DNA of 5,653 bases from Thermodesulfobacteriota bacterium (GCA_024763435.1 JANTFN010000131.1:1-5653), one strand, 5' to 3'; positions 1-5,653 are shown, counted from the stretch's first letter. The notes: a model not told the origin generated them from the sequence alone. A program made the numbers and translations.

Positions 1-292
1 TTTCAAGGACCCGAAGCGCGCGCTTCAGAAGCTTCTGAAGGGATAAAAGCTCATCATCCTCCAACGCCGCCAGACTGGCAACATGCCTGTTGGGGATGAC
101 AAGCAGGTGCCCGCTGTTATATGGGTACTTGTTCATCATAACAAACCCCAGGTCGTCTCTCAAAAGAATCAGGTTTTTCCTGTCATTCTCAGGTCCGTTT
201 TCAAGATGTCCGCAGAAAACGCATCCATCCTCTTTTTCCGAAGCGATATATGTCATTCGCCACGGGGCCCATAAAAACGTGCGCTCATCCAT
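1..292 (-). CDS. HIT-family protein (histidine triad nucleotide hydrolase/transferase), 3' end outside window
   Basis: Reading the minus strand from the ATG at 292 gives 97 uninterrupted codons to the left edge. The product opens MDERTFLWAPWRMTYIAS, and the WAPWRMxYI element is the N-terminal hallmark of a bacterial HIT subgroup related to diadenosine tetraphosphate phosphorylase/hydrolase. A CxxC pair (Cys24, Cys27) follows, as in the zinc-binding HIT members. Next come the core strands LILLRDDLGFVMMNKYPYNSGH (split here: LILLRDDLG, then FVMMNKYPYNSGH) and LLVIPNRHV. The catalytic HxHxHxx triad normally lies further downstream and is outside the window, so activity cannot be judged. The start is fixed: a TGA lies in frame two codons upstream (298-296). 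No Shine-Dalgarno site precedes it. The gene diverges from the transporter operon and need not be functionally linked. Such proteins are cytosolic and act on dinucleoside polyphosphates or nucleotidyl conjugates; the exact substrate is not predictable. Confidence 0.9.
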   Translation of the reverse strand, partial: MDERTFLWAPWRMTYIASEKEDGCVFCGHLENGPENDRKNLILLRDDLGFVMMNKYPYNSGHLLVIPNRHVASLAALEDDELLSLQKLLKRALRVLE

Positions 293-300
293 GGCTCAAA

Positions 301-329
301 GATTTATCAAAGGAAAGATGCCGTGTCAA
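301..329 (-). promoter_or_regulatory. Candidate sigma-70-type promoter for the HIT gene
   Basis: On the minus strand a perfect TTGACA (-35; plus positions 324-329) is followed after 17 nt by TAAATC (301-306), or after 15 nt by the better -10 match GATAAA (303-308). Either -10 would place the transcription start about 2-5 nt before the ATG at 292, giving a leaderless or nearly leaderless mRNA. That agrees with the lack of a Shine-Dalgarno site. The -10 matches are only 3/6 and 4/6. Confidence 0.4.
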
Positions 330-414
330 GGATTACAGCCAGGGCTTTCGCGCCCCCCATTTCAGATGCCCCCCGAAACTTCCCCTCTTTTTATCGCAAT
401 CCGAAATTCCTTTC

Positions 415-444
415 TTGACATACCCGTATAACCTGTGCTATTTG
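415..444 (+). promoter_or_regulatory. Weak candidate promoter for the liv operon
   Basis: A perfect TTGACA lies at 415-420. The -10 region is poor: GCTATT at 437-442 (16-nt spacer) or TATTTG at 439-444 (18-nt spacer), each 3/6. If used, transcription would start near 450 and give livK a leader of about 250 nt. A weak -10 would be compatible with activator-dependent expression, but a promoter nearer livK that I could not recognise is equally possible. Confidence 0.25.
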
Positions 445-627
445 CCTCCGATATATGGCAAGGATAAGAAGCAGATTTTGTTTATTGCAATTTTTCTTCG
501 GGCATACCGCCACGGATTTGAGTTTCAGAAAATCACCCGAAAACAGGATAGACAAGTTTCACGCGCGGACCCCCGTTGTGAGGAAGTTGTGTGTTTCTCC
601 GCCCGCTTAAAAGGGTAGAGACAGCCG

Positions 628-704
628 GGTATCTCAGGTCTCTGAGTCTTCAGGAAAATCGGGGATACCTTCCATTTAACAATTTTTAAGGAGGAAGAAG
701 GTAT
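628..704 (+). promoter_or_regulatory. livK leader with mutually exclusive stems over the start codon
   Basis: Three segments can pair in two exclusive ways. Segment 1, GGTATCTC (628-635), pairs with GGGATACC (662-669), eight pairs including one G-U. Segment 2, ATACCTTC (665-672), pairs perfectly over 8 bp with GAAGGTAT (697-704), which includes the first two bases of the livK AUG. The two pairings share 665-669. A small hairpin CTCAG-GTCT-CTGAG (633-646) also competes with segment 1. The Shine-Dalgarno AAGGAGG (688-694) sits in the loop of the second structure, and CTTCC (669-673) can alternatively pair with GGAAG (693-697) across its edge. This resembles a translational on/off leader, but no known ligand-binding class is recognised and chance pairing is possible. 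Confidence 0.35.
688..694 (+). promoter_or_regulatory. Strong Shine-Dalgarno site of livK
   Basis: AAGGAGG lies 8 nt before the ATG at 703. It is the strongest ribosome binding site in the window and fixes the livK start, consistent with high production of the binding protein. Confidence 0.9.
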
Positions 705-1878
705 GAAAAAAGGATTTATCGTGGTTCTGGCTTTACTGGTAATGTGCGGGTTGTCGTTTTCCGCGCCCGTGACAAGCGAAGCAAAAACACTGACGATTGG
801 CCTCAACGTCCCCATGACCGGCGACATCCCCAAGGTTGGGGAAAGCAGCAAGCATGCCGCTCAAATGTGGCTCGAAGATATTAAAGCCGCGGGCGGTCTC
901 AAGGTTGGCGGAAAAACATACAAGGTCGCTCTGGATATCGAAGATAACGAGTCCAAGGCAGATTCCGCTGTCTCCGTGGCCACTAAGATGATTACGCAGG
1001 ACGACGTTCTCGCGATCGTGGGCCCTCAGTCTTCAAAACAGGCCGTCCCCGCCGGTGAGGTCTGCAATAATTATAAAACGCCGATGATCAGCCCGTGGTC
1101 CACAAACCCGGCAACCACAGACAACAGGCCCTATGTCTTCCGCGGCTGTTTCCTCGATTCCTTTCAGGGGCCCGTGATGGCAAAGTTTGTTACGGGAGAA
1201 TATGGTTTCAAAAAAGCAGCCGTTCTTTATGACGTCGCAAGCGATTACCCGAAAGGGCTGGCTGAATTCTTCAAAAAAGCCTGGGAAAAAATGCACGGTG
1301 CCGGGTCCGTCGTGGCCTTTGAAAGCTTTACCACCAAAGACACCGACTTCAGCTCTCAGCTGAGCAAGATTATCAAATCCGGCGCCCAGTTTCTTTTCCT
1401 GCCCCAGTACTACAATGAGGTCCCCCTGATTGTCCAGCAGGCCCACGCACTTGGATGGAAAAACCCGATTGTCGGCAGCGACAGCTGGGGATCTCCCGAA
1501 ACGGTGAAACTCTGCGGTAAAGACTGCTACGGCTCCTTTTTCTGCACGCATTACGCCGCCGCGGGCGCGAAGGGTGCCACCAAGGCCTTTATCGACCGTT
1601 ATACCAAGAAATACAAAGAGGTCCCTGACGACGTAGCCGCGCTGACCTGGGATTCCCTGCACATCATCCAGAAGGGCATTGAGTCCTGCGCCAAACTGAC
1701 GGGAAAGGTCAAAAAGGACCGTGAAGCCCTCCGTAACGCGATTGCCAAAATCAAAGATTTCAAAGGCATTACCGGCAACATGACCTTCACGGAAAACGGC
1801 GACCCCATCAAATGCGCGGTCATCGTAAAAATCAGCGACAAAGGTGAATACAAGTTCTACAAATCTGTTTGCCCGTAA
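703..1878 (+). CDS. livK: Branched-chain amino acid-type ABC transporter, periplasmic substrate-binding protein
   Basis: This 391-residue protein is a type I periplasmic binding protein of the HAAT/LIV family that captures ligand and docks on LivHM. Residues 1-27 are a signal peptide: KK start, hydrophobic IVVLALLVMCGLSF, probable cleavage after SEA (25-27). Cys15 is preceded by Met, so it is a poor lipobox. Family features include GLNVPMTGD (33-41), the ligand-loop segments VGPQSSKQAVPA (106-117) and ISPWSTNP (129-136), YYNEVP (236-241) and the acidic VGSDSWGSPE (257-266). Asp260 probably corresponds to the acid that binds the ligand's amino group in LivJ/LivK, which supports an amino-acid-like ligand. 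Trp132 stands where E. coli LivK has Gly, so the ligand may not be Leu/Ile/Val. The mature part has eight cysteines (121, 149, 271, 275, 281, 329, 371, 390), many for this family. It is the first gene of the operon. The family is certain, the ligand is not. Confidence 0.93.
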   Translation: MKKGFIVVLALLVMCGLSFSAPVTSEAKTLTIGLNVPMTGDIPKVGESSKHAAQMWLEDIKAAGGLKVGGKTYKVALDIEDNESKADSAVSVATKMITQDDVLAIVGPQSSKQAVPAGEVCNNYKTPMISPWSTNPATTDNRPYVFRGCFLDSFQGPVMAKFVTGEYGFKKAAVLYDVASDYPKGLAEFFKKAWEKMHGAGSVVAFESFTTKDTDFSSQLSKIIKSGAQFLFLPQYYNEVPLIVQQAHALGWKNPIVGSDSWGSPETVKLCGKDCYGSFFCTHYAAAGAKGATKAFIDRYTKKYKEVPDDVAALTWDSLHIIQKGIESCAKLTGKVKKDREALRNAIAKIKDFKGITGNMTFTENGDPIKCAVIVKISDKGEYKFYKSVCP

Positions 1879-1902
1879 TATAACGTCAAACAAACATGCG
1901 GA

Positions 1903-1932
1903 TGCCGGGTTTTTCGAGCGGAAAACCCGGCA
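1903..1932 (+). promoter_or_regulatory. Strong intergenic hairpin between livK and livH
   Basis: TGCCGGGTTTT (1903-1913) pairs perfectly over 11 bp with AAAACCCGGCA (1922-1932). A G-U pair (1914-1921) and a C-G pair (1915-1920) close a four-base loop. No U-tract follows, so it is not a canonical intrinsic terminator. It more likely acts as a 3' stabilising or processing stem that protects livK mRNA or dampens read-through into the permease genes, as such structures do after binding-protein genes in other importers. That function is inferred. Confidence 0.7.
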
Positions 1933-1950
1933 CTGTTTCCCTCAAAGGGC

Positions 1951-1956
1951 AAGGAG
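1951..1956 (+). promoter_or_regulatory. Shine-Dalgarno site that sets the livH start
   Basis: AAGGAG lies 8 nt before the ATG at 1965. An in-frame ATG at 1896 has no such site, and starting there would translate through the hairpin and add 23 residues unlike the LivH N-terminus. The 1965 start is therefore preferred. Confidence 0.9.
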
Positions 1957-1964
1957 CGGACACA

Positions 1965-2888
1965 ATGACCTATTTCCTTCAAAACGTGATCAACGCCCTG
2001 CAGTGGGGCAGTTTTTATGCCCTGATCGCGCTGGGATACTCCATGGTTTACAGCATTATGATGCTGTTCAATTTTGCCCATGGCGACATTTTCATGACCG
2101 GCGCCTATATCGGACTCGGTATCGCCACCGGCCTGCTTGCCATTGTCTCGAGCGGTGTCATTGCCCTGCCGGGCTGGCTGATTCTTGTTTTGACGATTAT
2201 CATCTCCATGTTTATTACCTCTCTTCTCGGGGTCCTTGTTGAAAGAATAGGCTACCGGCCCCTGCGCAACGCGCCGAGGGCCTCCGCCGCCATTACCGGA
2301 CTCATGATTGGCATTATCCTCGAAACCGGTAACCTGGCCCTTCTCGGGGCGAAACGTTTCAGCTTCCCCCCTCTGATTATGACAAAGGCCTACAATATAA
2401 GCGGCGTTTTTGTCACAAATAAAAAAATACTGGTTGTCCTTGTCTCACTTACCCTCATGCTTGCCCTGGATCTGTTTGTGCGCAAGACCAAATGGGGAAT
2501 GGCGATGCGGGCCATGTCCTACGATTTTGTGGTCGTTCCGTTGATGGGCGTCTCTATCGACGTCATTGCACCTATGACATTTGCTATTGGCTCCGGCCTG
2601 GCAGCGGCCGGCGGCGTGCTTTACGGCGTTGCCTACCCCGTTCTCGACCCCTATATGGGAATCCTCATCGGCTGGAAGGCCTTCGTCGCCGCCATCCTGG
2701 GCGGACGCGGCTCCATCATGGGCGCGGCCCTAGCCGGGTTTCTCCTCGGTTTTATCGAAATCTTCGTCACCATGATCTTCCCCTCAACCCTGCGGGATCT
2801 CATCGCCTTCTCTATCGTCCTGGTCATTCTGACCTTCCGCCCCCACGGCTTCTTCGGCAAACCCTACAGCGCCAAACTGCGCCTCTGA
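1965..2888 (+). CDS. livH: Branched-chain amino acid-type ABC transporter permease LivH
   Basis: At 307 residues it is almost the length of E. coli LivH (308). It is a polytopic inner-membrane protein that forms half of the translocation channel with LivM. Family motifs appear in order: ALIALGYSMVYS (19-30) with the NFAHGD box (36-41) and GAYIG; ERIGYRPLRNAPRASAAITG (93-112); GMAMRAMSYD (178-187); PLMGVSIDVIAPMTFAIGSG (192-211); and the cytoplasmic coupling region WKAFVAAILGGRGSIMGA (237-254), which contacts the ATPases. About eight hydrophobic segments are visible, including 14-34, 42-62, 69-92, 108-128, 155-171, 203-222, 250-270 and 277-291. It begins 86 nt after livK, beyond a hairpin, so its expression is probably lower than that of livK. 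It lies 66 nt before livM. Nothing looks broken. Confidence 0.95.
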   Translation: MTYFLQNVINALQWGSFYALIALGYSMVYSIMMLFNFAHGDIFMTGAYIGLGIATGLLAIVSSGVIALPGWLILVLTIIISMFITSLLGVLVERIGYRPLRNAPRASAAITGLMIGIILETGNLALLGAKRFSFPPLIMTKAYNISGVFVTNKKILVVLVSLTLMLALDLFVRKTKWGMAMRAMSYDFVVVPLMGVSIDVIAPMTFAIGSGLAAAGGVLYGVAYPVLDPYMGILIGWKAFVAAILGGRGSIMGAALAGFLLGFIEIFVTMIFPSTLRDLIAFSIVLVILTFRPHGFFGKPYSAKLRL

Positions 2889-2954
2889 CAGAACGGCAAA
2901 AGACAGATGCAACTTTACGACAACCATTACTTTGAGTGAAAATAAGGAACTGAC

Positions 2955-4256
2955 ATGGAGGTAAAAAAAAGCAATCCCGGGAACACCAAACGCTTCTCCG
3001 GCCTGCGACACTTCTTTTCGGGCATTCCCGCGTCGGGCTGGCTTCTCGCTGCTTTTGCCGCGGTACTCCTGGAATTTTACGTGGGAGACCCCCTCACCGA
3101 GATCCTCGGGTTACCCAAAATCCCCGCCCTGTTCGGCATTGTGATTATCCTGAAAAAACCCCACCTCATCCCGGGGGCCTTCGCCTATGTGGGGCTCATC
3201 TATCTCCTACCCATCATCATCGTAGCCAAAATCACCGCCCCGGCAACAAACTGGGTTTCCGAAAAACTCGACCGGATGCCCCTGTGGTTTTCCGCTATCC
3301 TGCACCTTGTTCTGCTCTATTTTGTCCTCGAGATATGGACCGACATCAGCGATTACCGCCTTCTCATGCTCAAGCTCACCCTGATCGCCATCATGATAAC
3401 CCTCAGCTTGAATATCATTAACGGCTACATGGGGGAGTTTTCCTGCTCCCACCCGGGCTTTATTGCTCTCGGGGCCTACGTTGCCTCGGTCTTTACCGTA
3501 GGACTGTTTGTAAATGACAGACTGCTGGGACATGCCCTCCTTCCCCAGGCGCTGGGTCAGTTTCTGTTTCCCATCGGGTTGATTCTCGGGGGGCTGGTCG
3601 CGGCAGTGGGCGCCCTGATCGTCGCGATACCGTCCTTTCGGACACGGGGCGATTACCTGGCAATTATTTCCCTCGCCTTCATGTTTATTGTCAAAAGCCT
3701 TATTGAAAACCTCGAGGTGGTCGGCGGACCACGCGGGCTTGGCGGGCAGCCTGACTGGGCGACACTGCCGACGGTCTTTGTCTGGGCCGTCCTGTGCGTC
3801 TGGACCATCAACAACTTTGTGGAATCCACCATGGGCAAGGCCTTAAACGCGGTCAGGGATGAAGAATCCGCCGCGGACGCCATGACGGTCAACACACGAA
3901 AAACAAAGATGATTGCCTTCATGTTCGGGGCGTTCTGGGCGGGCGTGGGCGGCGGACTCTTCGCGCATGTCCTCCGTTACGTCAATCCCGGGACATTCGG
4001 GATCAAGAAACTCGCGGAAGTCCTCGCAATGGTTTACTTCGGCGGGTTGAATTCTGTTTTTGGATCCATTGTCGGCGCCGTCAGTTTCAACCTGCTGAGC
4101 GAAGCCCTCAGGCCGCTTGAAATCTTCAAGTGGATTATCATCCCTGTCCTGCTGATTCTTGTTATGATCTACCGACCCACCGGCCTGATCGCCTTTAAGC
4201 ATTTTAATGTCAAAAAGATTCTCCGGCCGAGGCCGGGATCAAAAGAGAGGGTATGA
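2955..4256 (+). CDS. livM: Branched-chain amino acid-type ABC transporter permease LivM, with N-terminal membrane extension
   Basis: This 433-residue inner-membrane protein is the second channel subunit. The conserved LivM core starts near residue 135: LKLTLIAIMITLSLNIINGY (139-158), then HPGFIALGAYVASV (166-179), FRTRGDYLAIISLAF (228-242), GGPRGLGG (257-264), the coupling region GKALNAVRDEESAADAMTVN (294-313), GAFWAGVGGGLFAH (325-338) and EVLAMVYFGGLNSVFGSIVG (355-374). Residues 1-134 form an extension with three or four hydrophobic segments (about 28-43, 57-66, 75-92, 110-127). E. coli LivM (425 residues) also has an N-terminal extension, while many homologues of about 300-360 residues do not. 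The usual SLGHAGF motif reads SCSHPGF (163-169) here. The start has TAAGGA (2943-2948) 6 nt upstream. The stop lies 3 nt before livG, so the two are probably translationally coupled. Confidence 0.94.
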   Translation: MEVKKSNPGNTKRFSGLRHFFSGIPASGWLLAAFAAVLLEFYVGDPLTEILGLPKIPALFGIVIILKKPHLIPGAFAYVGLIYLLPIIIVAKITAPATNWVSEKLDRMPLWFSAILHLVLLYFVLEIWTDISDYRLLMLKLTLIAIMITLSLNIINGYMGEFSCSHPGFIALGAYVASVFTVGLFVNDRLLGHALLPQALGQFLFPIGLILGGLVAAVGALIVAIPSFRTRGDYLAIISLAFMFIVKSLIENLEVVGGPRGLGGQPDWATLPTVFVWAVLCVWTINNFVESTMGKALNAVRDEESAADAMTVNTRKTKMIAFMFGAFWAGVGGGLFAHVLRYVNPGTFGIKKLAEVLAMVYFGGLNSVFGSIVGAVSFNLLSEALRPLEIFKWIIIPVLLILVMIYRPTGLIAFKHFNVKKILRPRPGSKERV

Positions 4257-4259
4257 CAG

Positions 4260-5030
4260 ATGCCGTTGCTACAGGTTAAAAACATGACCCACTTTTTTAC
4301 CGGACTACGCGCGGTCCACAATTATAATCTTGAGATAAACCCGGGGGAAATCCGCGGGCTCATCGGACCCAACGGCGCCGGGAAAACGACGATTTTTAAC
4401 CTCCTGACCGGCGTGCTGCGGCCCACGGAAGGAGAAATAACCCTCGAAGGTACCGATATCATCGGACTGCGCCCCCATCAGATTGCCGCGCGGGGCATCG
4501 GGAGGACCTTTCAGAACATGAAGCTCTGGCGCCACATGACTGTCCTCGAGCACGTAAAAATGGCGCATTACTCCCAGTTGAGCTACGGCCTGACCGGGGC
4601 ATTCTTCGGAACCAAAAAACGCGTCAGACAGGAAAATGAGATTGAAGAACACGCCCACACCCTGCTGGCCCTGATGGATGCCGACCAGTTCGCAGACCAG
4701 AAGGTTCTTAACCTGCCTTACGGGGTTCAGCGGCGGGTTGAAATGGCCAGGGCCCTGGCCACGCGCCCCAAAATTCTCTTTCTCGATGAACCTACCGTCG
4801 GCATGACACCGGAAGAACTGGTGGGGATGATGAACGTCTTCAGAAAAATACACAACGAACTCGGCCTTGCTATCTTTCTCATAGAACACCGGATGAAGGT
4901 TGTCATGGAATTCTGCCAGAGGGTGCAGACCCTCGTCTTCGGCGAGGTTATTGCCGAAGGAACACCCGATGAAATTCAGAACGATCCCAGGGTCATCGAG
5001 GCCTATCTGGGAAAAGAGGAGGTTGCCTGA
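4260..5030 (+). CDS. livG: Branched-chain amino acid-type ABC transporter ATP-binding protein LivG
   Basis: This 256-residue cytosolic ATPase pairs with LivF to drive transport. It shows Walker A GPNGAGKT (36-43), Q-loop Gln85 in GRTFQNM, signature LPYGVQRR (152-159), Walker B ILFLDEP (172-178) with catalytic Glu177, and H-loop His210 in LIEHRMK. The C-terminal segment GEVIAEGTPDEIQNDP (228-243) followed by VIEAYLG is the LIV-family ATPase tail and separates LivG from other importer ATPases. The LPYG form of the signature is usual for LivG. Val156, where Gln is common, and Arg211, where Asp is common, are small departures. The Shine-Dalgarno is AGAGAGG (4244-4250), inside the 3' end of livM. 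The livG stop overlaps the livF start. Confidence 0.96.
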   Translation: MPLLQVKNMTHFFTGLRAVHNYNLEINPGEIRGLIGPNGAGKTTIFNLLTGVLRPTEGEITLEGTDIIGLRPHQIAARGIGRTFQNMKLWRHMTVLEHVKMAHYSQLSYGLTGAFFGTKKRVRQENEIEEHAHTLLALMDADQFADQKVLNLPYGVQRRVEMARALATRPKILFLDEPTVGMTPEELVGMMNVFRKIHNELGLAIFLIEHRMKVVMEFCQRVQTLVFGEVIAEGTPDEIQNDPRVIEAYLGKEEVA

Positions 5031-5653
5031 TGCTGCTGGAACTGGAAAATCTGCGGGTCTCCTACGGAAAAATCGCCGCCCTCCACGGCATTACCTGCCA
5101 TATAAACGAAGGGGAGATTGTTTGTATCATCGGCGCGAACGGCGCGGGAAAAAGCACAACCCTCCGGGCCATCTCCCGCATGGTAGAAGTCAAGGAAGGC
5201 TCCAGAATGACCTACATGGGGAAAGATCTCCTGTCCTACCGGCCTGATAAGGTCGTCAGCAAACTTGGAATTTCTCACGTCCCGGAAGGCAGGCGCCTCT
5301 TTGGCAACCTCACCGTCATGGAAAACCTCAAGCTCGCCACCTTCGCGCGGAAAGACCATGACGGCATCGCGAACGACCTTAAACGGATGTTTTCCATCTT
5401 TCCGCGGCTTGAAGAAAGGAAGAATCAGGAGGCAGGCACTTTGAGCGGTGGTGAGCAGCAGATGCTGGCCGTTGCAAGGGCCTTCATGAGCGGGAAAAAA
5501 CTCATGCTTCTCGACGAACCCTCCATGGGTCTGGCGCCCCTTCTGATGATGAGCATGTTCGACTCCCTGAAAACTATCAATCAGGAAGGAACCGCCATCC
5601 TCCTCGTGGAGCAGAACGCCCGCCTGGCCCTCAAGTTTGCCCAGAGGGGTTAT
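5030..5653 (+). CDS. livF: Branched-chain amino acid-type ABC transporter ATP-binding protein LivF, C-terminus cut by window edge
   Basis: The reading frame opens at the ATG at 5030, whose A is also the last base of the livG TGA, and stays open for 208 codons to the edge. GAGGAGG (5016-5022) inside livG is 7 nt upstream. Motifs: Walker A GANGAGKS (35-42), VPEGRRLFGNLTV (84-96) where LivF proteins carry this EGR segment in the Q-loop area, signature LSGGEQQ (138-144), Walker B LMLLDEP (158-164) with Glu163, and LVEQNARLALKFAQRGY (192-208). Gln195 takes the place of the H-loop His, which is the normal LivF pattern rather than a defect. LivF proteins are usually about 233-240 residues, so some 25-30 are missing off the right edge. 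It forms the asymmetric ATPase pair with LivG. Confidence 0.96.
   Translation, partial: MLLELENLRVSYGKIAALHGITCHINEGEIVCIIGANGAGKSTTLRAISRMVEVKEGSRMTYMGKDLLSYRPDKVVSKLGISHVPEGRRLFGNLTVMENLKLATFARKDHDGIANDLKRMFSIFPRLEERKNQEAGTLSGGEQQMLAVARAFMSGKKLMLLDEPSMGLAPLLMMSMFDSLKTINQEGTAILLVEQNARLALKFAQRGY

Larger units (their letters stand above)
293..702. other. Divergent intergenic region between the HIT gene and livK
   Basis: This 410-nt stretch has no convincing gene. It should hold the promoters for both flanking genes. I see a minus-strand promoter candidate next to the HIT start, a plus-strand TTGACA near 415, two GCCCCCC tracts (352-358 and 368-374), and a structured segment at 628-704 in front of livK. 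A 51-codon plus-strand ORF (455-610) lacks a ribosome binding site and shows no run of Leu/Ile/Val codons, so it is not called as a leader peptide. I recognise no known riboswitch class, tRNA or terminator. Confidence 0.7.

Noticed and set aside
455..610. 51-codon plus-strand ORF as a leader peptide of the liv operon
   Set aside because: It has no Shine-Dalgarno and no run of Leu, Ile or Val codons, and no terminator/antiterminator pair follows it.
250..618. 122-codon plus-strand ORF between the HIT gene and livK
   Set aside because: It overlaps the HIT gene start antisense and both candidate promoters, has no recognisable ribosome binding site and shows no protein family features.
736..750. 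Lipoprotein signal (lipobox) in LivK at Cys15
   Set aside because: The residues before the cysteine are L-V-M; Met at -1 is not a normal lipobox residue, and a standard cleavage site (SEA) follows at 25-27.
1033..1893. Long minus-strand open frame (286 codons) opposite livK
   Set aside because: It lies entirely antisense to a clear binding-protein gene, its product matches no family I know, and it arises from the codon bias of livK.
1903..1945. Intrinsic terminator after livK
   Set aside because: The hairpin is strong, but no U-tract follows on either strand, so it is called as a regulatory or stabilising stem only.
1896..1964. Upstream ATG start for livH
   Set aside because: It has no ribosome binding site, reads through the hairpin and adds 23 residues not typical of LivH; the ATG at 1965 has AAGGAG at the right distance and gives the usual length.
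4222..4237. CCGGCC-GA-GGCCGG palindrome near the end of livM
   Set aside because: It is coding sequence (LRPRPG) in GC-rich DNA with a two-base gap; there is no T-run and no sign that it acts on livG, which starts 23 nt later.
5597..5630. Loss of the H-loop histidine in LivF (Gln195)
   Set aside because: LVEQNA is the normal sequence at this place in LivF proteins, so it is not a sign of inactivation.

Overview
The window carries most of a branched-chain-amino-acid-type (HAAT/LIV-I family) ABC importer operon on the + strand, in the order livK-livH-livM-livG-livF, and the 5' part of a divergently transcribed HIT-family nucleotide-binding protein gene on the - strand. The signal peptide on the binding protein and the operon layout point to a Gram-negative bacterium. 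The moderately GC-rich composition, strong Shine-Dalgarno sites and cysteine-rich binding protein remind me of anaerobic deltaproteobacteria (Desulfobacterota, e.g. syntrophs or sulfate reducers). That placement is a low-confidence impression, because no phylogenetic marker is present.

Layout: 292-1 (-) HIT protein, running off the left edge; 293-702 a 410-nt divergent intergenic region with plausible promoters for both sides and a structured leader just before livK; 703-1878 periplasmic binding protein LivK; 1879-1964 a gap holding a strong 11-bp hairpin; 1965-2888 permease LivH; a 66-nt gap; 2955-4256 permease LivM with a long N-terminal extension; a 3-nt gap; 4260-5030 ATPase LivG; 1-nt overlap; 5030-5653 ATPase LivF, cut by the right edge about 25-30 residues before its expected end.

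How it works: LivK captures the ligand in the periplasm and delivers it to a LivH-LivM channel in the inner membrane. The LivG-LivF nucleotide-binding pair powers import. All five components appear intact, apart from the truncation of LivF at the window edge. Gene spacing tightens along the operon (86, 66, 3, -1 nt), and the hairpin lies between the binding-protein gene and the membrane genes. Both fit the usual need for much more binding protein than permease.

I see no new multi-gene system here: the gene content is that of an ordinary transporter locus. The less ordinary points are a possible two-state RNA leader covering the livK start codon, a possibly leaderless HIT gene, eight cysteines in mature LivK, and a variant conserved motif in LivM.
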